In this document: piece after piece, positions 47,975 through 58,006 of the stretch
How the letters are laid out: each line of letters opens with the position of its first letter
Position numbering within the stretch: the stretch's first letter is position 1
DNA from: Microcosmobacter sp040493455
GTDB lineage: Bacteria > Bacteroidota > Bacteroidia > Flavobacteriales > Flavobacteriaceae
Reading direction: 5' to 3'
Length of the DNA stretch: 64,000 nucleotides
Assembly (NCBI RefSeq): GCF_040493455.1
Contig: NZ_JANFDA010000002.1
Coordinates: forward strand, 620,001-684,000
The notes under the pieces: generated by a model
The model's database searches: none
What the model was told of the DNA's origin: nothing
What the model saw: the letters and a program-made list of their open reading frames with translations, nothing else
Program-made: the position numbers and the translations under genes

Positions 47975-48211
47975 ATGAATGCCATAGAACCTACTGTATT
48001 CAGTAATGATGAGATTACTGTTACTTACCAGCCTTGCAAGTGCATAAACGCAGAACGTTGTGCAAAAGAACTCTCAAATGTTTTTAGACACACTGTTATT
48101 CCATGGATAAATTTAGACGGAGCTTCCTCTAATAAAATTATAGAACAAGTAAAAAAATGTCCTTCTGGTGCATTACAGTATTACCAGAATGAAAATAAGG
48201 ATGTTGCATAA
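47975..48211 (+). CDS. YjdI-type divergent 4Fe-4S mono-cluster protein
   Basis: 78 aa. The cluster ligands are in PCKCINAERCAKEL near the N-terminus and KKCPSGAL near the C-terminus, the pattern of Fer4_19/YjdI proteins that bind one iron-sulfur cluster. Role unknown; some are fused to CDGSH domains or placed with acetyltransferases. It has its own promoter region with two repeated boxes, and ends at a bidirectional terminator. Confidence 0.88.
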   Translation: MNAIEPTVFSNDEITVTYQPCKCINAERCAKELSNVFRHTVIPWINLDGASSNKIIEQVKKCPSGALQYYQNENKDVA

Positions 48212-48267
48212 TATAAAAGTATCAGTTACCTACTATTGAAAATTATAGCTGAACCGCTAAAAAAGAA

Positions 48268-48292
48268 AACCCTTTGAAAACTTCAAAGGGTT
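48268..48292. terminator. Bidirectional terminator
   Basis: 11-bp stem AACCCTTTGAA / TTCAAAGGGTT, T-runs on both sides, between the convergent YjdI-type and DUF3467 genes. Confidence 0.85.
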
Positions 48293-48299
48293 ATTTTTT

Positions 48300-48614
48300 T
48301 TATGCTTGTCCTGTTGGCCCAAAATTCAATGGAATTGGTGGCTGCTCATAATCTTTAATCTCTCCATGAGCGCTTTCGAATCGTTTGACATTATCTCCCA
48401 ACGCTTTTAATAATCGCTTAGCATGCTGTGGCGTCAATATAATTCTTGATTTCACTTTACTCTTTGGAGCACCAGGCATTATATTCACAAAATCCACTAC
48501 AAACTCTGATACTGAGTGGTTAATGATGGCTAAGTTGGAATATGTTCCTTCTGCAACCTTCTCATCGAGTTCTATATTAATTTGTCCTTTTTTAGCTTTT
48601 TTTTCGTCTGCCAT
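48300..48614 (-). CDS. DUF3467 family protein
   Basis: 104 aa. INIELDEKVAEGTYSNLAIINHSVSEFVVDFVNIMPGAPKSKVKSRIILTPQHAKRLLKAL matches DUF3467 throughout; the end is a short Pro-rich tail (YEQPPIPLNFGPTGQA). A basic start (KKAKKGQ) precedes it. Function unknown; the genes are often near rpoBC in Bacteroidota, as here, though separated from rpoC by a terminator. Confidence 0.88.
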   Translation of the reverse strand: MADEKKAKKGQINIELDEKVAEGTYSNLAIINHSVSEFVVDFVNIMPGAPKSKVKSRIILTPQHAKRLLKALGDNVKRFESAHGEIKDYEQPPIPLNFGPTGQA

Positions 48615-48666
48615 TGTATGTATATTTTTTGTTCCGATCTTATCGTAAACTTAGTCATTATAAATT

Positions 48667-48703
48667 AAAAAGCCTTCTAGTAACTATGTACAAGAAGGCT
48701 TTT
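48667..48703 (-). terminator. Terminator after rpoC
   Basis: Stem with arms AAAAAGCCTTCT (48667-48678) and AGAAGGCTTTT (48693-48703), loop 14; on the minus strand it ends in TTTTTAATTT. It closes the large ribosomal protein-RNA polymerase transcription unit. Confidence 0.8.
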
Positions 48704-48753
48704 ATATCATATTAATTTGATTTTACACTCTAATATTGAGGTCTAAAATCGTA

Positions 48754-51700
48754 TTAATTATAGTTCATTTCTTCTTTAGCCTTCATCATTTCATCAAATT
48801 CCTCTTTAGAACCAACGATTATACTATCATAGTCTCTAACTCCTGTTCCTGCAGGAATTCTATGACCAACAATAACATTTTCCTTAAGTCCTTCTAAGGT
48901 ATCTACTTTACCATTTACAGCTGCTTCGTTAAGAACCTTAGTTGTTTCCTGGAAGGAAGCTGCTGAGATAAATGATTTAGTTTGAAGTGATGCTCTCGTA
49001 ATTCCTTGTAAGATAGGAGTCGCAGTAGCTGGTCTAGCATCTCTAGCAACAACAACTTGCTTGTCTTCTCTCTTCAGTAAAGAATTTTCGTCTCTAAGGT
49101 CTCTCGATGTAACAATCTGTCCTGCTTTAAGATTTTCAGAATCTCCTGCTTCTTCAATAACCTTCATTCCGAAGATAGCATCATTTTCCTCAATAAAGTC
49201 AGACTTATGTACAAGCTGATTTTCTAAGAAAATCGTATCCCCAGAATCGATGATTCTTACTTTACGCATCATCTGTCTTACAACAACTTCGAAGTGTTTA
49301 TCGTTAATCTTCACACCTTGTAAACGATATACTTCCTGTACTTCGTTTACTAAGTATTGCTGTACTGCAGATGGGCCTTTGATATTTAAAATATCGTTTG
49401 GCGTGATAGAACCATCAGATAATGGCATACCAGCTTTTACATAATCATTTTCTTGTACAAGAATTTGATTAGATAATTTCACTAAGTACTTCTTAATATC
49501 TCCAGTCTTAGACTCAATAATGATTTCTCTATTACCTCTCTTAATCTTACCAAATGATACTACACCATCAATCTCGCTTACTACAGCTGGATTAGATGGG
49601 TTACGTGCTTCGAATAATTCTGTTACACGAGGAAGACCACCAGTAATATCACCTGCTTTAGCAGATTTACGAGGAATCTTAACTAAGATCTTACCAACAT
49701 TAATATCTTCTCCATCATTAATCATAAGGTGAGCACCAACTGGTAGGTTGTAAGAACGCATTACTTCACCTTTAGAGTTTTCGACATGAAGTGTTGGGAT
49801 TAATTTCTTATTTCTAGATTCAGAAATTACTTTTTCTTGGAAACCAGTTTGTTCATCGATTTCAATTCTATAAGTAACACCTTGTTCTATATTTTCAAAA
49901 CGAACCTTACCAGCAAATTCAGAGATAATTACACCGTTGAATGGATCCCATTCGCAGACAACATCACCCTTCTTAAGCTTGGCTTTGTTCTTAATATAGA
50001 TCGTAGAACCGTAAGGTATGTTATTAGTACTTAAAACAATTCCTGTCTTAGCATCTACTAACTTAATCTCAGAAGTACGAGAAATAACGATATCTATTTC
50101 TTCTCCATTTCCATCAACACCTTTTACCGTTTTAAGGTCTTCGATCTCAGCTATACCATCAAACTTAACAGCAAGCTTGTTTTCTTCAGAGATATTTGTT
50201 GCTACACCACCAACGTGGAACGTACGTAGTGTAAGCTGTGTACCAGGTTCACCGATAGACTGTGCTGCTACAACACCAACAGCCTCTCCTCTTTGTACCA
50301 TCTTACCTGTAGCAAGGTTACGTCCGTAACACTTCACACAGATACCTTTCTTAGCCTCACACGTTAATGGAGAACGTACTTCGATAGTATCGATTGGAGA
50401 ATCTTGGATTTTCTTAGCCACTTCGTCAGTAATATGACCACCAGCTTCTACCATCAATTCTTCAGTCAACGGATTGTAGACATCATTTAATGATGTACGT
50501 CCAACAATTCTATCTTGAAGTTTTTCAACAACCTCATCATTCTTCTTAAGAGATGATACTTCAATACCTCTAAGTGTACCACAATCTTCTTGGTATACAA
50601 TTACGTCTTGAGATACATCTACTAAACGACGTGTTAAGTAACCTGCATCGGCAGTCTTAAGTGCTGTATCGGCAAGACCTTTACGAGCACCGTGAGTAGA
50701 GATAAAGTATTCTAAGATTGAAAGTCCTTCTTTAAAGTTAGAAAGAATTGGGTTTTCAATAATTTCTCCACCTCCAGCATTAGATTTTTTAGGTTTCGCC
50801 ATCAGTCCACGCATACCTGTAAGCTGACGAATCTGTTCTTTAGATCCACGAGCTCCAGAATCAAGCATCATATATACTGAGTTGAATCCTTGTTGGTCTT
50901 CACTAATACGCTTCATAGACATCTCTGTCAATTCTGCATTTGTAGAAGTCCAGATATCAATAACCTGGTTGTAACGTTCGTTATTAGTAATAAGACCCAT
51001 GTTATAGTTTCCTATAATACCGTCTACTTGTTTATTTGCAGCACTAATTAAAGTTTGTTTTTCTTCAGGAATAATAATATCTCCTAAACTGAAAGATAAA
51101 CCACCCTTAAATGCAAACTTATATCCTAAAGTCTTAATCTGGTCTAAGAACTCAGCTGTTTCTGGTACACTAGTAGCTTTTAAAATATCACCAATGATAT
51201 CTCTAAGTGCTTTCTTAGTTAATACCGTATTGATATAGCCAGCTGCTTCAGGTACTTGTTCATTGAATAACACACGTCCTACTGTAGTTTCAATAAGTTG
51301 TGTTGTTAATTCACCTTCTTCATTAAAGTCTTTTGTTCTTACTTTGATACCAGCATTAAGATCTACTTGCTTCTCATTGTAAGCTATAATTACCTCTTCT
51401 GGAGAGTAGAATGTTAATCCTTCTCCTTTGATTGGAACTTCTGGAGTAGACTTACGCTCTTTAGTCATATAGTATAATCCAAGAACCATATCCTGAGATG
51501 GTACAGTTACAGGAGAACCGTTAGCTGGATTCAAGATATTGTGTGATGCTAACATCAACAATTGTGCTTCTAGAATAGCTTCTGGTCCAAGTGGTAAATG
51601 CACAGCCATCTGGTCACCATCGAAATCGGCGTTGAATGCAGTACATACTAATGGGTGTAACTGAATTGCTTTACCTTCGATAAGCTTAGGTTGGAATGCT

Positions 51701-53055
51701 TGAATACCAAGTCTATGTAGCGTAGGAGCACGGTTTAGTAATACTGGATGTCCTTTAAGAACATTTTCTAAGATATCCCAAACTACAGGCTCTTTTCTAT
51801 CAATAATTTTCTTGGCAGATTTTACAGTTTTTACAATACCTCTTTCGATTAATTTTCTAATTATGAAAGGCTTGTAAAGCTCTGCTGCCATATTTTTTGG
51901 AAGACCGCATTCAAATAACTTCAATTCTGGTCCAACGACAATTACCGAACGTGCTGAGTAATCTACACGCTTACCTAGTAAGTTTTGACGGAAACGTCCT
52001 TGCTTACCTTTTAATGAATCTGAAAGTGATTTTAATGGTCTGTTAGAATCTGTTTTAACTGCAGATGACTTACGTGTGTTATCGAATAGTGAATCTACAG
52101 ACTCTTGAAGCATACGCTTTTCGTTACGTAAGATTACTTCTGGAGCTTTGATTTCAACTAAACGTTTTAAACGATTGTTTCTGATAATTACACGACGATA
52201 CAAGTCATTAAGATCTGAAGTCGCAAAACGTCCACCATCTAATGGTACTAATGGTCTCAATTCTGGTGGAATAACAGGAACAGCCTTCATGATCATCCAC
52301 TCTGGTCTGTTTTCTCTGTTTAAGTTAGATTCTCTAAACGCTTCAACAACTTGTAGACGCTTTAATGCTTCTGTTTTACGTTGCTTAGACGTTTCGTTAT
52401 TTGCTTTGTGTCTTAAATCGTATGATAAGGCATCTAAATCTATTCTTGCTAAAAGGTCAATTAAGCATTCTGCTCCCATTTTAGCGATGAATTTATTTGG
52501 ATCTGTATCTTCTAAATATTGGTTTTCTTGTGGAAGTGTTTCAAGAATATTTAGGTATTCTTCTTCTGTTAAGAAATCCATTTTTTGAACAGGCTCTCCT
52601 TCTGCATTCATGGCACTACCTGGCTGAATTACCACATAACGCTCATAATAAATGATCATATCTAACTTCTTAGATGGTAATCCAAGAAGGTAACCTATTT
52701 TGTTTGGTAACGAACGGAAATACCAGATATGTGCTACAGGAACTACAAGGTTAATGTGTCCTACTCTATCTCTACGTACTTTCTTTTCTGTTACTTCTAC
52801 ACCACAACGGTCACAAACAATACCTTTGTAACGGATTCTTTTATATTTACCACAAGCACATTCAAAATCCTTTACAGGACCAAAAATACGCTCACAGAAC
52901 AAACCATCTCGTTCTGGTTTGTGAGTTCGATAATTAATAGTTTCTGGTTTTAATACTTCACCACGAGATGCAGCTAATACTGACTCTGGAGAGGCTAAAC
53001 CAATAGAAATCTTGTTGAATTTCTGTACTGTATTCTTATCTTGTTTTCTTGCCAT
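48754..53055 (-). CDS. rpoC: RNA polymerase beta-prime subunit
   Basis: 1433 aa. Zinc ligands Cys66, Cys68, Cys81, Cys84 (ECACGKYKRIRYKGIVCDRCG), the active-site NADFDGDQMAVHLP near residue 470 with three Asp for catalytic Mg, trigger-loop region and the late QSIGEPGTQLTLRTFHVGG. The usual Bacteroidota form with no large insertion break. It follows rpoB by 28 bases and is the last gene of the unit. Confidence 0.99.
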   Translation of the reverse strand: MARKQDKNTVQKFNKISIGLASPESVLAASRGEVLKPETINYRTHKPERDGLFCERIFGPVKDFECACGKYKRIRYKGIVCDRCGVEVTEKKVRRDRVGHINLVVPVAHIWYFRSLPNKIGYLLGLPSKKLDMIIYYERYVVIQPGSAMNAEGEPVQKMDFLTEEEYLNILETLPQENQYLEDTDPNKFIAKMGAECLIDLLARIDLDALSYDLRHKANNETSKQRKTEALKRLQVVEAFRESNLNRENRPEWMIMKAVPVIPPELRPLVPLDGGRFATSDLNDLYRRVIIRNNRLKRLVEIKAPEVILRNEKRMLQESVDSLFDNTRKSSAVKTDSNRPLKSLSDSLKGKQGRFRQNLLGKRVDYSARSVIVVGPELKLFECGLPKNMAAELYKPFIIRKLIERGIVKTVKSAKKIIDRKEPVVWDILENVLKGHPVLLNRAPTLHRLGIQAFQPKLIEGKAIQLHPLVCTAFNADFDGDQMAVHLPLGPEAILEAQLLMLASHNILNPANGSPVTVPSQDMVLGLYYMTKERKSTPEVPIKGEGLTFYSPEEVIIAYNEKQVDLNAGIKVRTKDFNEEGELTTQLIETTVGRVLFNEQVPEAAGYINTVLTKKALRDIIGDILKATSVPETAEFLDQIKTLGYKFAFKGGLSFSLGDIIIPEEKQTLISAANKQVDGIIGNYNMGLITNNERYNQVIDIWTSTNAELTEMSMKRISEDQQGFNSVYMMLDSGARGSKEQIRQLTGMRGLMAKPKKSNAGGGEIIENPILSNFKEGLSILEYFISTHGARKGLADTALKTADAGYLTRRLVDVSQDVIVYQEDCGTLRGIEVSSLKKNDEVVEKLQDRIVGRTSLNDVYNPLTEELMVEAGGHITDEVAKKIQDSPIDTIEVRSPLTCEAKKGICVKCYGRNLATGKMVQRGEAVGVVAAQSIGEPGTQLTLRTFHVGGVATNISEENKLAVKFDGIAEIEDLKTVKGVDGNGEEIDIVISRTSEIKLVDAKTGIVLSTNNIPYGSTIYIKNKAKLKKGDVVCEWDPFNGVIISEFAGKVRFENIEQGVTYRIEIDEQTGFQEKVISESRNKKLIPTLHVENSKGEVMRSYNLPVGAHLMINDGEDINVGKILVKIPRKSAKAGDITGGLPRVTELFEARNPSNPAVVSEIDGVVSFGKIKRGNREIIIESKTGDIKKYLVKLSNQILVQENDYVKAGMPLSDGSITPNDILNIKGPSAVQQYLVNEVQEVYRLQGVKINDKHFEVVVRQMMRKVRIIDSGDTIFLENQLVHKSDFIEENDAIFGMKVIEEAGDSENLKAGQIVTSRDLRDENSLLKREDKQVVVARDARPATATPILQGITRASLQTKSFISAASFQETTKVLNEAAVNGKVDTLEGLKENVIVGHRIPAGTGVRDYDSIIVGSKEEFDEMMKAKEEMNYN

Positions 53056-53083
53056 AATATATGGTTGAAATAAATTTTACGTT

Positions 53084-56000
53084 TTACTCTTCTAATCTGA
53101 TGTCTAATCCAAGACCTTTAAGTTCGTGCATCAATACATTGAATGATTCTGGTAATCCTGGTTCTGGCATTGGCTCACCTTTTACGATTGCTTCGTAAGT
53201 CTTGGCTCTACCAATAACATCATCAGATTTTACAGTAAGGATCTCACGTAAGGTACTTGATGCTCCATAAGCTTCAAGTGCCCAAACTTCCATCTCTCCA
53301 AAACGCTGACCACCAAATTGTGCTTTACCACCAAGAGGCTGTTGCGTAATTAATGAGTAAGGACCAATAGAACGTGCGTGCATCTTATCGTCAATCATAT
53401 GACCTAGTTTAATCATATAAATAACACCTACTGTTGCAGCTTGATCAAAACGCTCACCTGTTCCTCCATCATATAAGTATGTATGACCAAATCTTGGTAC
53501 TCCAGCTTCGTCAGTCAATTCATTAATTTGGTCTAGTGTTGCTCCATCAAAAATTGGTGTTGCATACTTCTGACCTAAATTCTGACCTGCCCAACCTAAT
53601 ACTGTTTCATAGATCTGACCAATGTTCATACGAGATGGTACACCAAGTGGATTCAATACAATATCTACTGGAGTTCCGTCTTCTAAGAATGGCATATCTT
53701 CTTGACGAACGATACGAGCAACAATACCTTTGTTACCGTGACGTCCTGCCATCTTATCACCTACTTTTAGTTTACGTTTTTTAGCAATGTAAACTTTAGC
53801 AAGCTTGATGATTCCTGAAGGTAATTCATCTCCTACAGAAATAGTAAACTTCTCGCGACGTAAAGATCCTTGAAGGTCGTTTTCCTTAATCTTGTAATTG
53901 TGGATTAAGTCTTTAACTAGTTCATTAGTCTTATCGTCAGTAGTCCATTTACCTGAAGTTAAATGCGTGTAATCATCAACAGCATTCAACATCTTTAATG
54001 TATATTTCTTTCCTTTTGGAATGATTTCTTCTCCAAGATCATTATAGATTCCTTGAGCTGTTTTACCATTTACAATTGTAAATAGTTTTTCAACTAAGAT
54101 ATCTTTAAGATCATCAAAGCGCTTATCGTAAAGATTTTCTAGTGCTTCGATATCTTCTTTATCTTGTGCTCTCTTACGCTTATCTTTAATTGCTCTTGCG
54201 AATAACTTCTTGTCAATAACAACACCATTCAATGACGGTGAAGCTTTTAATGAAGCATCTTTTACATCTCCTGCTTTATCACCGAAGATTGCACGTAAAA
54301 GCTTCTCTTCTGGAGTAGGATCGCTTTCACCTTTTGGTGTAATCTTACCAATTAAGATATCACCTGGCTTAATCTCTGCTCCAATACGAATCATACCATT
54401 TTCATCAAGGTCTTTTGTTGCCTCTTCTGAAACATTTGGTATGTCGTTAGTCAATTCTTCATTACCAAGTTTAGTATCTCTTACTTCTAGAGAGTACTCA
54501 TCGATATGAATAGATGTAAAGATATCGTCTCTAACTACTTTTTCTGAAATAACGATCGCATCCTCAAAGTTGTACCCTTTCCAAGGCATGAAGGCTACCT
54601 TCATGTTTCGTCCAAGAGCTAGCTCTCCTTCTTGAGTTGCATAACCTTCACAAAGTACTTGCCCTTTTTCAACATTGTCGCCTTTCTTAACGATTGCTTT
54701 AAGGTTGATTGAAGTACCTTGGTTAGTCTTACGGAATTTCACTAACGAATATTCTTTGGTATCACTATCAAAGCTTACCATAGCTTCTTCGTCTGTACGC
54801 TTGTACTTAATTACAATCTTATCTGCATCTACATACTCTACTGTACCCGCTCCTTCAGCATTAATCAATACTCTAGAATCTGAAGCTACTTGACGCTCTA
54901 ATCCAGTTCCAACAATTGGGGATTGTGGGCGTAATAATGGTACTGCCTGACGCATCATGTTAGATCCCATCAAAGCACGGTTTGCATCATCATGCTCTAA
55001 GAAAGGAATTAATGATGCTGAAATAGAAGCAATCTGGTTTGGTGCAACATCAGTGTAATGAATCTCAGTTGGAGATACTACTGGGAAGTCACCTTCTTCA
55101 CGAGCAATTACTTTATCGTGAAGGATCTTACCTTTTTCATCTACTTCAATGTTTGCTTGCGCAATCATCTTCTCTTCCTCTTCTTCTGCACTTAAGTAAG
55201 TTGGTTCTCCTTTAATATCTACAACTCCATCAACTGATTTTCTGTACGGTGTTTCGATGAATCCCATTGAATTCACTTTTGCATATACAGATAGTGAGGA
55301 AATCAAACCAATGTTTGGTCCTTCTGGTGTTTCGATAGGACATAATCTTCCGTAGTGCGTATAGTGAACGTCACGAACCTCGAAACCTGCTCTTTCTCTT
55401 GAAAGTCCTCCAGGTCCTAAAGCTGATAAACGACGTTTGTGTGTAATCTCTGCTAATGGATTAGTTTGATCCATGAACTGAGATAATTGGTTTGTACCAA
55501 AGAATGAGTTAATTACCGATGATAATGTTTTAGCATTAATCAAATCGATTGGTGTAAAGACCTCATTATCACGAACGTTCATACGTTCTCTTATGGTACG
55601 TGCCATACGCGCTAAACCAACACCAAACTGAGATGATAATTGTTCACCAACAGTTCTAACACGACGGTTAGATAAGTGATCGATATCATCAATCTCTGCT
55701 TTAGAGTTGATAAGCTCAATTAAATATTTTATGATGGTAATGATATCTTCTTTGGTTAAGATTTTCTTATCCATATCGATATCAAGACCTAATTTCTTGT
55801 TCATTCTGTAACGACCAACTTCACCTAAGTTGTAACGTTGATCTGAGAAGAATAATTTATCTATAATACCACGTGCTGTTTCCTCATCTGGTGGTTCAGC
55901 ATTACGAAGTTGTCTATAGATATGCTCTACAGCTTCTTTTTCAGAGTTTGTAGGGTCTTTTTGAAGCGTATTGTGAATAATCGCATAGTCTGCTGATTGA

Positions 56001-56896
56001 CTTTCTTCTTTGTGTAAAAGAATTGTTTTAGCACCTGCTTCTAATATCTCTTCGATGTTTTCCTTGTCGATGATTGTATCACGATCAAGTACAATCTCGT
56101 TACGCTCGATAGAAACAACTTCACCTGTATCTTCATCTACGAAATCTTCGTGCCATGTATTCAATACACGTGCAGCTAATTTGCGACCAATAACTTTCTT
56201 TAATCCAGACTTAGATACTTTTACTTCTTCTGCTAAGTCGAATATTTCAAGAATGTCTTTATCGCGCTCAAAACCAATCGCTCTAAATAATGTAGTAACT
56301 GGTAATTTTTTCTTTCTATCAATATATGCGTACATCACGCTATTGATATCTGTTGCAAATTCTATCCAAGAACCTTTGAAAGGTATTACTCTTGCAGAAT
56401 ATAATTTGGTTCCATTGGCATGGAATGATTGACTAAAGAATACACCTGGAGATCTGTGTAACTGTGATACAACAACACGCTCTGCACCGTTGATTACGAA
56501 TGTTCCACTTGGTGTCATGTAAGGAATAGTTCCTAAGTACACATCCTGTACAATGGTTTCGAAATCCTCATGTTCAGGGTCTGTACAATATAACTTCAAC
56601 CTTGCTTTTAAAGGTACACTGTATGTTAATCCTCTTTCTATACACTCTTCAATCGTGTATCTAGGTGGATCAATAAAATAATCTAGAAACTCTAAAACGA
56701 ACTGGTTACGTGTGTCCGTAATAGGGAAGTTTTCCATGAAGGTATTGTATAAACCTTCGTTTCCTCTTTCTTCTGATTTAGTCTCTAATTGGAAAAAATC
56801 CTGGAAGGATTTGATCTGAATATCCAAAAAGTCTGGGTAATCTGTTCTATTTACAATAGACGAGAAATTAATTCTTTCAGCTGTTTTTGCTAACAT
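53084..56896 (-). CDS. rpoB: RNA polymerase beta subunit
   Basis: 1270 aa. Rifampicin pocket: FFGTNQLSQFMDQTNPLAEITHKRRLSALGPGGLSRERAGFEVRDVH with the standard sensitive residues (Asp in FMDQ, His in THKR, Ser in LSAL). Later the catalytic-site GRHGNKG and the GGKAQFGGQRFGEMEVWALEAYGA stretch. A pair of hairpins between rplL and rpoB (56931-56996) probably processes or attenuates the transcript. Confidence 0.99.
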   Translation of the reverse strand: MLAKTAERINFSSIVNRTDYPDFLDIQIKSFQDFFQLETKSEERGNEGLYNTFMENFPITDTRNQFVLEFLDYFIDPPRYTIEECIERGLTYSVPLKARLKLYCTDPEHEDFETIVQDVYLGTIPYMTPSGTFVINGAERVVVSQLHRSPGVFFSQSFHANGTKLYSARVIPFKGSWIEFATDINSVMYAYIDRKKKLPVTTLFRAIGFERDKDILEIFDLAEEVKVSKSGLKKVIGRKLAARVLNTWHEDFVDEDTGEVVSIERNEIVLDRDTIIDKENIEEILEAGAKTILLHKEESQSADYAIIHNTLQKDPTNSEKEAVEHIYRQLRNAEPPDEETARGIIDKLFFSDQRYNLGEVGRYRMNKKLGLDIDMDKKILTKEDIITIIKYLIELINSKAEIDDIDHLSNRRVRTVGEQLSSQFGVGLARMARTIRERMNVRDNEVFTPIDLINAKTLSSVINSFFGTNQLSQFMDQTNPLAEITHKRRLSALGPGGLSRERAGFEVRDVHYTHYGRLCPIETPEGPNIGLISSLSVYAKVNSMGFIETPYRKSVDGVVDIKGEPTYLSAEEEEEKMIAQANIEVDEKGKILHDKVIAREEGDFPVVSPTEIHYTDVAPNQIASISASLIPFLEHDDANRALMGSNMMRQAVPLLRPQSPIVGTGLERQVASDSRVLINAEGAGTVEYVDADKIVIKYKRTDEEAMVSFDSDTKEYSLVKFRKTNQGTSINLKAIVKKGDNVEKGQVLCEGYATQEGELALGRNMKVAFMPWKGYNFEDAIVISEKVVRDDIFTSIHIDEYSLEVRDTKLGNEELTNDIPNVSEEATKDLDENGMIRIGAEIKPGDILIGKITPKGESDPTPEEKLLRAIFGDKAGDVKDASLKASPSLNGVVIDKKLFARAIKDKRKRAQDKEDIEALENLYDKRFDDLKDILVEKLFTIVNGKTAQGIYNDLGEEIIPKGKKYTLKMLNAVDDYTHLTSGKWTTDDKTNELVKDLIHNYKIKENDLQGSLRREKFTISVGDELPSGIIKLAKVYIAKKRKLKVGDKMAGRHGNKGIVARIVRQEDMPFLEDGTPVDIVLNPLGVPSRMNIGQIYETVLGWAGQNLGQKYATPIFDGATLDQINELTDEAGVPRFGHTYLYDGGTGERFDQAATVGVIYMIKLGHMIDDKMHARSIGPYSLITQQPLGGKAQFGGQRFGEMEVWALEAYGASSTLREILTVKSDDVIGRAKTYEAIVKGEPMPEPGLPESFNVLMHELKGLGLDIRLEE

Positions 56897-56930
56897 CGAT
56901 GAACGAGATTTTTATTAAAAAAATAATGTA

Positions 56931-56996
56931 GTGTATACGATACTTTCATATACACAAAAGGGTTTAGGTCTTGGAGTCTAACTCCAGACCTAAACC
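56931..56996 (-). promoter_or_regulatory. Two hairpins between rplL and rpoB
   Basis: GTGTATA / TATACAC (56931-56955, 7-bp arms) and a long stem at 56961-56996 (GGTTTAGGTCT with AGACCTAAACC, a one-base bulge, then GGAGT/ACTCC and loop CTA). In the transcript the long hairpin comes first, and is followed by CTTTTGTG, a poor T-run. In E. coli this position carries an attenuator and an RNase III site; a similar function is inferred. Confidence 0.6.
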
Positions 56997-57020
56997 ATGT
57001 CTTGTAGGCTAAGGCTGAGC

Positions 57021-57398
57021 TTACTTAAGCTCAACTTCTGCTCCAGCTTCTTCTAAAGAAGATTTTAAGCCTTCAGCTTCGTCTTTAGAAACACCTTCTT
57101 TGATTGCTTTTGGAGCGCTATCTACTAACTCCTTAGCATCTTTAAGGCCAAGTCCAGTTAATTCTTTAACTAGTTTTACAACTGCTAATTTAGAACCACC
57201 AGCTGCTTTAAGGATTACGTCGAATTCAGTTTTTTCTTCACCTGCATCTCCACCTCCACCAGCTGCTGGACCAGCAACTGCTACTGCTGCTGCAGCAGGC
57301 TCAATACCGTATTCTTCTTTTAAGATATCAGCTAACTCATTTACTTCTTTTACTGTAAGGTTAACTAATTGTTCTGCGAAATCTTTTAAATCTGCCAT
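57021..57398 (-). CDS. rplL: 50S ribosomal protein L7/L12 (bL12)
   Basis: 125 aa. N-terminal dimer domain, Ala/Gly-rich hinge (AAAAVAVAGPAAGGGGDAGEE), then the conserved EKTEFDVILKAAGGSKLAVVKLVKELTGLGLKDAKELVDSAPKAIKEGVSKDEAEGLK. It forms the flexible stalk that recruits translation factors. It follows rplJ by 62 bases. Confidence 0.98.
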   Translation of the reverse strand: MADLKDFAEQLVNLTVKEVNELADILKEEYGIEPAAAAVAVAGPAAGGGGDAGEEKTEFDVILKAAGGSKLAVVKLVKELTGLGLKDAKELVDSAPKAIKEGVSKDEAEGLKSSLEEAGAEVELK

Positions 57399-57460
57399 TT
57401 TTCTATCGTTTTAAATCGTGTTTTGTAATTTATTATTTGTTTTAAGTGCGTACTTATTGA

Positions 57461-57982
57461 TTATCCTTCTTTCTCGGATAATGTTTTTAAGATACCTGAT
57501 AATTTTCCACCTCCAGACTGAAGTGCAGAGATAACATTCTTAGCAGGCGATTGAAGTAATCCAACAATCTCTCCGATAAGTTCTTCTCTAGACTTAATGT
57601 CTACTAAGGCATCTAATTGCTCATCTCCAATGTAAATAGACTCTTCGATGAAAGCACCTTTTAATAAAGGTTTTTCTGATTTCTTTCTGAAAGCCTTAAT
57701 TACTTTTGCAGGAGCATTACCAGTTTCTGAATACATTACAGAAGTGTTACCTTTTAAAGTTGTAGGAAGTTCCCCGAAATCTTTATCAGAAGCTTCCATA
57801 GCTTTTTCTAGTAATGTATTTTTAACTACTGCTAATTTTACGTTGGCTTTAAAACAAGCGCGACGTAAATTTGAAGTGCTAATTGCGTCCAATCCAGAAA
57901 TATCTGTTAAATAGATATTTGTATTATCTGCTAATTGAGCAGTTAACTCTTCAATTACTAGTGATTTTTCTTCTCTTGTCAT
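57461..57982 (-). CDS. rplJ: 50S ribosomal protein L10 (uL10)
   Basis: 173 aa. It begins MTREEKSLVIEELTAQLADNTNIYLTDISGLDAISTSNLRRACFKANVKLAVVKNTLLEKAM and ends with the L12-binding helix. It anchors L12 dimers to the ribosome and, in other bacteria, represses its own operon by binding the mRNA leader. The gap to rplA is only 24 bases, so no long leader is seen here. Confidence 0.97.
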   Translation of the reverse strand: MTREEKSLVIEELTAQLADNTNIYLTDISGLDAISTSNLRRACFKANVKLAVVKNTLLEKAMEASDKDFGELPTTLKGNTSVMYSETGNAPAKVIKAFRKKSEKPLLKGAFIEESIYIGDEQLDALVDIKSREELIGEIVGLLQSPAKNVISALQSGGGKLSGILKTLSEKEG

Positions 57983-58006
57983 AATATAAAAGTTTTAACT
58001 ACTCTA

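Noticed and set aside
52148..52588. Long plus-strand open frame inside rpoC
   Set aside because: It is a mirror of the rpoC coding strand; no promoter, and composition follows from rpoC codon use.
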